A DNA stretch of 15,050 nucleotides, from the NCBI GenBank assembly GCA_004151065.3, contig NWUY0300023329.1, forward strand, positions 10,158 to 25,207, given 5' to 3'. The stretch is from Larix sibirica. Lineage: Eukaryota; Streptophyta; Pinopsida; Pinales; Pinaceae. Below, one piece after another: positions 8,411 to 15,050 of the stretch; the first letter of the stretch is position 1; each line of letters begins with the position of its first letter. The notes under the pieces were generated by a model, which worked only from the letters and a program-made list of their open reading frames with translations, made no database searches and was not told the origin of the DNA. The translations under genes were made by a program, and so were the position numbers.

Positions 8411-8615
8411 GTCGGCGAAAAATCACAAGTCTTGTCAATTCAGTTTCGGCGCAGAATTAACAAGTTTGTCAATATTGGGTTTCGACGGGAAGGGATGAGT
8501 TGATGTGATTATATTGGCGGAAAGATACAAGTTATGCCGATATGTTTCGGTGCAAAATCAACAGGTCCACCGATATTACATCTCGGTGCTGAAATTTAAG
8601 TCGTATCGACACAAG
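8411..8615 (+). repeat. Six degenerate ~30-36-bp tandem units rich in CpG
   Basis: Units start at 8411, 8443, 8479, 8514, 8544 and 8580. Most start with a GTTTCGGCG-like block (variants GTCGGCG, GTTTCGACG, TTGGCGG, GTTTCGGTG, ATCTCGGTG), then an A-rich AAATCAACAAGT-like core, then TTGTC/CCGAT. Units 1-3 and 4-6 also align as a ~102-bp higher-order pair (TGAGTCAATGTGACCAT at 8394 against TGAGTTGATGTGATTAT at 8496). Most differences are C/T or G/A. The array has several CpGs in a generally CpG-poor window. Confidence 0.65.
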
Positions 8616-8720
8616 ATGGAAAAGACCTTGATCCGTTTCAACAAACATTTGAGAGTTTTAGCGATAGATCAACGGATTTTGATTTTTTTTCGAAGTTTTT
8701 GCGCGACACAAGTCAAGTTA

Positions 8721-8798
8721 CTTCGACGTTTCGAGGATAAATCCAAAACTTCACCGACGTTTTGACAACTTATTAGAAGTTTCACCAACGTTTCAACA
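8721..8798 (+). repeat. Short repeats of CTTCACCGACGTTT
   Basis: CTTCGACGTTTCGA (8721), CTTCACCGACGTTTTGACA (8749) and TTTCACCAACGTTTCAACA (8780) are related units spaced about 30 bp, probably an extension of the array at 8411-8615. They show no coding sense. Confidence 0.5.
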
Positions 8799-9310
8799 CA
8801 CTGAGGGAAACTCGCCGAAATGTTCTTACAGAAAAAGAGGCTGACTAAGGAGAACCAAAAATTGGCTAAGTGTTTTCTCTTCTTGTAAACAAGCCAACCT
8901 CATGTAGTACATGACTTAGTTTAAGAGTGACCCAAATGCTCTAGGCAAGAAAAAGGAGGGGCCCTTGTCTTTTCAAAAGAAAATACTAGGGAGCGTGGTT
9001 GCAGTTGCAACACCATCTTAATTCTGGATTTACCATGTGTCGAGAAGGATCATATCCCTTGAGGTGAAAACCTTTCCTCAAATATTTGTACTCGAAAAAA
9101 TGTTTGCACTTGAGGGATTTGATGATATATACGAAGTTAAGATGGATCTACTATGGTTGTAGTAGCATTATGTTTCCTGTATATATATTTGCATTTTATT
9201 CTATGTTTGTTTGATATCAATATGAAATACACATGTCAACTCCATGTTGAGCACAAAAGGAATTACACAACTCCCTCATATTGGGTTGTATAAAGCACCC
9301 CTCAACATAA
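8799..9310. other. Non-coding stretch, no feature seen
   Basis: AT-rich sequence without a long frame or recognisable motif. Short TATATA runs occur near 9126 and 9180. Confidence 0.4.
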
Positions 9311-9314
9311 CAAG

Positions 9315-9535
9315 TATATATACCAATGTATACATCGGTAAACGAGAATACCACAAACATCTAGCACATATTCCATCTATAACATCAAAAACAAGTATAC
9401 CCCCCTCGTCCCCCAAACACACATGAGTAGATGTTAATATTAGTATACATGCATGCATTTATGTGTGTGTGTTGACATGTACCCACATATATATACCAAT
9501 ATGTATATCGGTATGTATACTAGTGTATACATTTA
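9315..9535. repeat. Two related AT-rich palindromes
   Basis: ACCAATGTATACATCGGT (within 9315-9345) is its own reverse complement except for one mismatched pair. About 170 bp on, TACCAATATGTATATCGGTA (within 9485-9515) is a related imperfect palindrome, followed by GTATACTAGTGTATAC. Flanking TATATATA runs accompany both. They could form hairpins; they may be remnants of a small inverted-repeat element or simply decayed satellite-like sequence. Confidence 0.5.
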
Positions 9536-9543
9536 TATACATA

Positions 9544-9645
9544 TTTATTGGGAGTTATGTATGGATGGTATATAGGGTGAATGTGTGTGGAGTTCTCATT
9601 TATAGGGACTATGAATAGATGGTATGAGGTAGATGTATGTTGGGA
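9544..9645 (+). repeat. 55-bp tandem duplication
   Basis: TTTATTGGGAGTTATGTATG... starting at 9544 is repeated imperfectly from 9599 (TTTATAGGGACTATGAATAG...). Both units continue GATGGTAT, then a GTGAATGTGTG/GTAGATGTATG segment. The offset is 55 bp. Confidence 0.6.
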
Positions 9646-9660
9646 TGCATATTAAAACAC

Positions 9661-11392
9661 CAATCATTATGTCAAACATGTCATATTATTTAGTTTAATG
9701 CAAAGTACTTATTGTTTATCATATTTTTATATCTAAATTATATCTAAATTGTGGTTTACAAGTTAAAATGATATAACATAAACCAATTATTAACACCAAT
9801 AACAAATTAATTAAATATATCTATTATCTTTAAATAAAAGAAAAGGTTTTCAACAATTGATTAGTAGAATTCCAAATACATTTATAGTTTCACCCCACGG
9901 TGAGGCCTATACCCCTAAAATACATGGGTGACTGATTTTGTGGGAGGTAGTACCTTAATACATGGGTAGCAACTCCTAAAATGGTTGGGCATGCCTAACA
10001 AAGTTGGACAGGCATGAACGGTAAGGGATGGAAAGTGTACCTTGAGAATTATTCAAGTGGAATGGGTGTAACCATTGAGTGCATTTGGATTAGATACCTT
10101 GGGAAGTTGTCATCTTTCATTGACAATGTGGACCTAAGGAGCTAAACGTTCCAAACCTTAGAATATTTGAAGAGTTAGGTGCACATTGTGTGGAGTGTAT
10201 CACATGTTTGGGTCCACTTAGGCATCAGGCACGATGACATTTTACATGAAGGAATTGATTGAGAAACTCCCACATATATAAAGAGGAAGTAGGCATTGTG
10301 AAAAGGCATTCAAGAGGGGCAAGGCAATAAGAAGTCAACACATAATTATTAGATGCTAATTCTGGGTTTATGCACAATGAATGACTTGGGCACAATCAAT
10401 TTCTTAAGCAATATGGACAAAGGTCTTGGGTGACTTGACAAGTGTCTAAGACATGGTAGAACTAGATTGAGACTATTGCAATTGAAGAATGGGATCTGCA
10501 AGAGGTAGACCCACATGTGCTTAAGGGGTTGTATTGTGCAAGTGGTGTGGCAATAGGCAGGTGTTCCTTGGATCATTTGTACTTCTATAAAATAAGGCGT
10601 AGGCAGTGGTTGGAATCCCTTGTGTACTCTTGTTGTTGTAATATTCTTCATAAAAAAAGTCAAGGTATCCACCTTGGGTGCCACCCATACTTATGGGTTG
10701 TGGTATCTTTACTTGATGAATGTTATCATTCCTTAAAATGTTCTATTTGACCAAGTGTTCGATGTTTTAAGACCATGATTACATGAGTCTAAGTATTAGA
10801 GAATTTGGTTGCACATCTAACAATTATATCTTAGGGTGTAGTTATGGGTAGAGCCTAACTAAAGAGGCAAATCTAGTTTTTGTAGGCACAGGTTGGTCAA
10901 TCCCCTCTAGCCAAGAAAAGTTTTTGTTGCATGAATTAGGGTGCCAAAAGTTAAGAAAATTAAGCAAGACACGCAGGTTCATCGCAGATGGTAGTATAGC
11001 TACTTTGACCCCTTTAAGTAGGAAAGGTGGTTTCAAAGTGCAACTTCTGCATGAAGTTGATTTTAGAGTTGTTTTAGGTACTCTTCACCACTTGGAATAA
11101 TAAATAGGTTTTAATGAGCAAGTTTGGTAGGATGTCGTAAGAGTTAGTTTAAAGACAAAGTAGATGGAAGTGGACTCAATGCATTGGTGAAACAAGCAAC
11201 ATGAATGGACCTATTCACATGGAAATGGTACTTTTGTTTCATTGTTTCAGGTAGATGTATTATAATGTTTAGTGACTTGAGGCACTAGTTATTTAGGAAA
11301 ATTGATGAAGTTTTGGAAAGTGCTAATGGTATTTTCTAATGTTAAGACATGATCACATCATTAGGATACACCACGGTTTCAAAGATAACGGC
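9661..11392. other. Gene-free stretch, possible LTR/leader of the Ty3 remnant
   Basis: No coding frame here is convincing; open stretches at 10349-10684 (minus) and 10517-10750 (plus) overlap each other and show no motif. The position upstream of a plus-strand gag remnant is where a 5' LTR and leader would be expected, and a TATA-like box exists at 10275, but I could not define LTR ends or find a second LTR. GTGGTATC at 10695 resembles the first bases of a tRNA-Met primer site but then diverges. Two short direct repeats around ATACATGGGT lie at 9920-9970. Confidence 0.35.
10275..10283 (+). promoter_or_regulatory. TATA-like box, possibly of a decayed LTR
   Basis: TATATAAAG follows CTCCCACA and precedes purine-rich AGGAAGTAGG. 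It is a good match to a plant TATA box and lies about 1.1 kb before the first gag-like sequence on the same strand. No other promoter evidence exists. Confidence 0.3.
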
Positions 11393-11665
11393 CATATCTG
11401 CAATTTGGAGAAGACAATAGAGAAGTTGTTGGACTCTCTTTATAGTCTTGAAGAGAAGATGCAATTTTTGGAAAGAGGTTGACCCAGATCAACCAAAGTT
11501 TATATTTTATGTTCAAATACAACAATCTTGCCCAATAGTATTGATGAGAGATTGGAAGTGGTATAAGACTTGTTGAATTCTATTGTCACGCAGGTCAACA
11601 ACCAAGATGGCACCATCAACCTATTGAAGCAAACAATTTTTAATGGAAATGGTTAAATGACTCAT

Positions 11666-12212
11666 ATGAGAATCAAGTTAAAGGAACTGAAACCATATGA
11701 TGGCACTTCCGATGCTAAGTTACTTGGTAACTTTTGTTGGGACGTTGAGCAATACTTGGAGAATATGAGCATAAGTTCAAATGAGACTAAGATGAATGTC
11801 ACTACAATGTTTTAGAAGGGTACCACAAAGATTTGGTTGAGAAACTAGGTTGGCAAAGGAATTGGAAACAAAGTACAATATTGAGAATATTGGAAACTGG
11901 GTAGAAATGAAGGCAACCTTGAAGGATCACTTTGGGCTAGGAAATAAGACTTGGATTTCATGGAACTAGTTGATGACTCTTAAGCATATTGGCGGGATTT
12001 AAGATATCATCAAGGTGTTTTTAAGACTTGTGTTGGAAATCAAAGATATGACTGAAGCAAATCATTTGTATCACTTTATGGAAGGATTGAAACCTTGGGC
12101 ATAGAGTGAGTTGCAACACCAAAATATACATAACCTTTATACAACCATAACTATACTACTTGAATTCAAGGCAAAGGAAAAGATAAGTCAAGGGAATGCG
12201 AGGGTGATTTAG
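11666..12212 (+). pseudogene. gag: Gag capsid (Retrotrans_gag-like) remnant
   Basis: Gag packages the element RNA in virus-like particles. Frame one begins MRIKLKELKPYDGTSDAKLL and runs to DVEQYLENMSISSNE, matching the family pattern of a PKPF/YDG start, then a WDxEQYF helix and a KMNVTTMF segment (family SLTSMYL). A frameshift near 11870 moves the rest to the next frame: NWVEMKATLKDHFG, TWISWN, TAG, LMTLKHIGGI, TAA, DIIKVFLRLVLEIKDMTEAN, then HLYHFMEGLKPWA, TAG at 12102, SELQHQNIHNL. The family residue after PWA is Gln, so the TAG at 12102-12104 is very likely a former CAG. The last stop is TAG at 12210-12212. Confidence 0.75.
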
Positions 12213-12336
12213 ACGAGAAGTAGCATGGGAAGAAAAAGAAGGAAATAGGAAGATAAATTCATATGGGAATCCTAGTGAGGATAAGGCTAGGCAGTTAGAT
12301 ATACCTAAGGACAAGAATTAAGGTAAGTATATTTCT

Positions 12337-12375
12337 TGTTGGATCCATGGAAAATATCATTTTGCTAAGAATTGT
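12337..12375 (+). other. Degenerate gag zinc knuckle (Cys2 replaced by His)
   Basis: The sequence reads C-W-I-H-G-K-Y-H-F-A-K-N-C followed by P. Spacing matches CX2CX4HX4C exactly, but the second cysteine is His. Retroviral-type knuckles bind zinc and RNA through CCHC; a CHHC version would probably bind poorly. It lies in frame with the protease segment, as expected. Confidence 0.6.
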
Positions 12376-12480
12376 CCATCAAATTAGAAATTGTCCAATG
12401 TAGAGAAAGTGAACAAACCTTCAATTGGTGTCTTGCAAGTGTTAAGTGTTGTGTTAGAAGACAAGTCTACAACAAGCGAG

Positions 12481-12930
12481 CAAGACTTTACAAGGATTAC
12501 ATACATTTAGGTAGAATCGAATGGATGGTTAGTCATGTAAATGGTTGAAAGTGGTGTGACCTAGAACTTTATGAAGGAAGAAGTGGTCATCCAACTTGGG
12601 TTTAGATTTGATCCGACTTAGAATTCATTCAAAGCAATGAATTTAGAAGCGGAGAAGGTGGTTGGAGTAGCCAATGGGGTCACCTTTAAACTTGATGAAT
12701 GGATTAGAGTTGTAATTTTCATGGTTGTACCCATGGATGATATTGAAGTGGTTCAAGGGAAAGATTTCATGAGGTTGGCGAAGGTAGTTCCCATACCTCA
12801 TGTAGAGAATTTTGTCATATTTTTAGACCAAAACCCTTGTTTTATTCATATTATAAGAAGGAATCTAGACATTATCACTAGGATGATTTCCTTGAGCATG
12901 GTGCCCTCAACTAGTCAAGGATCTGAGTGA
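12481..12930 (+). pseudogene. Retropepsin-like aspartic protease remnant
   Basis: Retropepsins cleave the element polyprotein. In frame with the zinc knuckle, the segment reads ...ITYI, TAG, VESNGWLVM, TAA, MVESGVT, TAG, NFMKEEVVIQLGFRFDPT, TAG, NSFKAMNLEAEKVVGV, then an open stretch to the TGA at 12928-12930 with VIFMVVPMDDIEVVQGKDF and the family-typical PCFI. Aligned with the family DTGATHNF motif, the catalytic Asp is Glu (GAA at 12547-12549) and Thr is Ser; the stops alone would also inactivate it. The 97-codon open stretch from 12637 is the well-preserved C-terminal half of this domain, not an independent gene. Confidence 0.75.
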
Positions 12931-13877
12931 GATTATAGTGGAGGACTTGGATATTTTGGACTTGGAGGAGGATCATTACATGGAGATTTAAGAATGATCT
13001 CTCTGCAACCTTTAGTGGACAGAGGTTTGGTGAAGGAATTTCAAGAGCAATTTGCTAGGATAGAAGCCATAATGGACTCAACGGTAACAACAATAGAAAA
13101 ATATGGTGGAAACTTGCTTGGAAAAGAAATTCATTGAATATTTAAGTGGAAAAATGAAGACAATTAAATATTTGTCCAAGGAAAATTGTGTATATTGGTA
13201 TCAAGTTGCATGGAGGAAACAATAGGATTCTTGGGAATGTATGACCTGCATAGAAAAATTGATAGCAGACTGTGTTGACAAGGTAGAGACTCATTGGCCT
13301 TGGTATGGAGTGACCGAGGAAGAGGTCGATCCCTCTTGGGTGAAGTTGGGTACGAAGATGGGAAAGATTATCTAGAGAACAAGAGATTGTTGGTTGAAGG
13401 TGAGAGTAGAATTAATTAGAACATTCCTCTCTTGATGTATTTGAGCCAAAGATATGGTCCTCTATCATCTAATTCATGTGACTTAGTAGATTCTAGTCAT
13501 GATGTTGGTGAAGTAGAGTTTGTTACATTTGTTGGTGGTGGCCTACTTTCCAAGTTATTTTCTTTAACGCGATGCCACAAGGTGGCTCATTACCCAAGAG
13601 TAGGAAATGGATCCTAGGGAACTTGTGAGAAGGTGCCAAGATCAATGAAGAGTTGTAAGATGTTGTTCAACACCAAACTTCTATCCTTTCGAAGACACAA
13701 GCAACCAAAAATGAAGATGGGTGCAGGTGTGGTAGAAAATCACATGAAGATGTTTATAATAGGTTGGAGCATTTGACTTGTAGAAGGTGACTTGAGGGTA
13801 GGTAGAGGTTGGAGTTGTATACAGGAGACATTGCATGGTGGAATTCAAGCAATGAGAACTTATTTTTAGCAAGAGAT
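12931..13877. other. Unassigned stretch between protease remnant and CACTA end
   Basis: Fragments of protein-like sequence occur on the plus strand in shifting frames (for example SLQPLVDRGLVKEFQEQFAR near 13000 and HWPWYGVTEEEVDPSWVKLG near 13290, and a 61-codon open stretch 13432-13617), which suggests further decayed coding sequence of the same or another element. I see no reverse transcriptase, RNase H or integrase motif. GGTATCAAGTTG at 13197 resembles a primer-binding site only loosely. Confidence 0.4.
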
Positions 13878-13890
13878 CACTACAACAAAA
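13878..13890 (+). repeat. CACTA terminal inverted repeat (left end)
   Basis: CACTACAACAAAA. The three bases to the left, GAT, would be one copy of the 3-bp target duplication; the other copy is not in the window. Confidence 0.6.
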
Positions 13891-14001
13891 CTGGAAATTG
13901 GCGTCCCATTGAGTGTCCCTTTTTAGTGTATTTTTTTCCCCATCGATTGGCCCAAGTAAACACTAAACCTGGCACGTCATGGATAATTTTTAAAGTGCCC
14001 A

Positions 14002-14733
14002 AAATTTCATCCCAAATATCATCCCATTTATCATCCCAAATAGTGCCTAAAATAACATCCCATTTAGCTTCCATTATAGCACCAAGTTTAGCCTCCCATT
14101 TAGCGTCCACATTTCCCAATCACACCAAGAATTGCATCCAAGTATTGTATAGAATAGCGCCAAGTTAGAATCTAGTTTGGAACCTATGTTTACATCCACA
14201 TTAACACCATGTTTGCGTCCATATTAGAATCCAATACTGAATCCATGTGTGCTACCACATTAGAAACTTGTTTAGCTTCCCATTTTATGCCATGTTTTGC
14301 TTCCTATTTATTACCATGTTTTACATCCTCATTAATGTCTAGTTTTGAAACCATGCTTGCTACCACATTAGCACCATGTTTGGATTCCTTGTTAGAGCCA
14401 AGTGTTGCAACCTTTTTAATGTCTAGTTTTTCATCCCTATTTGCATCCACATCAGCACCATGTTTGGCTTTCATAGTGGCACCATGTTTGGAAACCACTT
14501 TAGCATCCTTTTTTTCCACAATAGTGCCACATTTTGCTTCCCGTTTAGCTCCTTGGGTTGCTTCTTATTTTTCTTCCTCGTGAATGCCACATTTAGCTTC
14601 CCATTTAGTATCCAGTTTTTCTTCTTTAATGGCCTCTAGTTTTGGTTCTAGTTTCACATCTACTTTTGCTTCCACAATAGCACCAAAATTGGCTTCCAAC
14701 TTAGTGCCAAGTTTTGTGTCCAATGTTGCTTCT
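14002..14733 (+). repeat. Array of about 55 degenerate 12-bp units
   Basis: Units can be cut every 12 bases with consensus near NATTTAGCNTCC, for example ATTTAGCTTCCA, GTTTAGCCTCCC, ATTTAGCGTCCA. Block one is 14002-14109 (nine units without a slip), then an irregular spacer (about 14110-14162), then block two to 14733 with only two visible slips (one base near 14200, three bases near 14510). Within block two, units alternate between a TTAGCACCA type and a TTGGATTCC type, giving a partly 24-bp pattern (ACATTAGCACCA-TGTTTGGATTCC). Because the period is a multiple of three and units lack stops, long open stretches appear on both strands (plus 14209-14583; minus 14519-14304), which I read as by-products. 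Most likely the subterminal region of the CACTA element that starts at 13878. Confidence 0.75.
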
Positions 14734-14744
14734 AGATCTGTGAC

Positions 14745-15050
14745 ATAGGAATAAATAAGTAAATTAATTTTAGAAATTGGGTGAGGAGTGACACGCAGTT
14801 TGGTCNCTAGCTAGAATGTATGGTGTACCTCATCACATCACATGGAACAAAAAATAGACAATGAGATAACGTCATTCTCAAAATTAGAGTTACACTTAAT
14901 CTTCTAGAGAATGAATAAGGATGAAATATTTAATAACTTTCATATCCCACTAAAGGAATAACATACTAGAGATCGACAATCTCCAAACAAGGAAACACAC
15001 CAATGAATCTTCCCTTGAAATAGAATTGAACACTATTCTCGCAAAAACTT
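14745..15050. other. AT-rich right edge, no gene seen
   Basis: No coding frame or repeat was recognised apart from an N at 14806 within GTTTGGTC-N-CTAGCTAG. If the CACTA assignment is right this is interior element sequence. TATTTATTCCTATGTCACAG on the minus strand, directly beside the array (about 14743-14762), looks like a splice acceptor, but there is no supporting exon. Confidence 0.35.

Larger units (their letters stand above)
11393..12930 (+). mobile_element. Degenerate Ty3/gypsy retrotransposon: gag, zinc knuckle, protease
   Basis: In order on the plus strand: a pre-gag coiled-coil-like stretch (from 11393, LEKTIEKLLDSLYSLEEKM), a capsid domain (11666-12212), a CCHC-like zinc knuckle (12337-12375), and a retropepsin domain (about 12481-12930). 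This is the gag-protease order of plant Ty3/gypsy elements. At least two frameshifts (one between 11666 and 11880, one between 12212 and 12337) and about eleven in-frame stops, nearly all TAG, break it. No YxDD reverse transcriptase box, RNase H, integrase or chromodomain was seen downstream, although these normally follow directly. The element is therefore both decayed and truncated, or interrupted, after the protease. LTRs were not identified. Confidence 0.75.
13878..15050 (+). mobile_element. Left end of a CACTA (En/Spm-like) transposon, running off the window
   Basis: CACTACAACAAAA at 13878-13890 is the classic terminal start of plant CACTA DNA transposons. These elements carry many short subterminal repeats behind the terminus that bind the element's DNA-binding protein, and that is what follows: GCGTCCC and GTGTCCC 12 bp apart directly behind the terminus (13898-13933), then a long phased 12-bp array from 14002 to 14733. 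No matching right end (TTTTGTTGTAGTG) is in the window, so the element extends beyond 15050 or is truncated. No transposase sequence is visible. The N at 14806 falls inside it. Confidence 0.6.

Noticed and set aside
9244-9458. Small overlapping open frames on both strands
   Set aside because: They are about 60 codons, mutually antisense, in palindromic AT-rich sequence, with no motif.
13194-13207. tRNA-Met primer-binding site (TTGGTATCAAGTTG)
   Set aside because: Only the first eight bases match TGGTATCAGAGC and no LTR end precedes it.
14209-14583. Plus-strand 124-codon open frame as a gene
   Set aside because: Openness on both strands is explained by a stop-free 12-bp unit; there is no domain, and the array fits CACTA subterminal repeats better.
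14002-14733. CRISPR array
   Set aside because: Units are contiguous 12-mers without unique spacers, repeats are far too short and degenerate, and the context is a plant transposon end.

Overview
The window looks like nuclear DNA of a land plant with a large, repeat-rich genome. A gymnosperm is my best guess, because one degenerate protein family seen here reminds me of dispersed ORFs in gymnosperm and fern genomes; that is inference from memory. The DNA is AT-rich. No intact gene longer than about 200 codons can be defended, and everything recognisable is a decayed mobile or dispersed repetitive sequence. Two single-base N positions (4669 and 14806) look like contig joins.

Layout. 1-2426: AT-rich, no gene, only short repeats. 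2427-7551 (minus strand): a decayed gene for a coiled-coil protein of about 1,090 residues that I do not recognise. Its middle is present twice, as direct copies of about 1,848 bp (2821-4668 and 4670-6517) joined at the N. The N-terminal part (6518-7551) and C-terminal tail (2427-2820) occur once, so one gene body carries an internal duplication, probably an assembly artefact. 7552-9240: possible 5' flank of that gene, then a CpG-containing degenerate tandem array (8411-8615). 9241-9660: palindromes and a 55-bp tandem duplication. 9661-11392: no gene, one TATA-like box, possibly the remains of an LTR/leader. 11393-12930 (plus strand): a degenerate Ty3/gypsy gag - zinc knuckle - aspartic protease segment with disabled key residues and no visible reverse transcriptase. 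12931-13877: unassigned. 13878 to the right edge: one end of a CACTA (En/Spm-like) transposon, starting with CACTACAACAAAA and carrying a long array of 12-bp units (13898-13933, then 14002-14733).

Common theme. In both decayed reading frames the in-frame stops are overwhelmingly TAG and TAA rather than TGA, and several can be shown or argued to replace glutamine CAG/CAA codons. Where the two copies of the minus-strand gene differ, two stops in the left copy are CAG in the right copy. This is what loss of methylated cytosines in CHG context, as in silenced plant repeats, would produce. The window reads as a graveyard of silenced elements, not a working operon or gene cluster. The points most worth following are the duplication with its sharp change in divergence, the unrecognised coiled-coil gene family, and the phased 12-bp array of the CACTA end.
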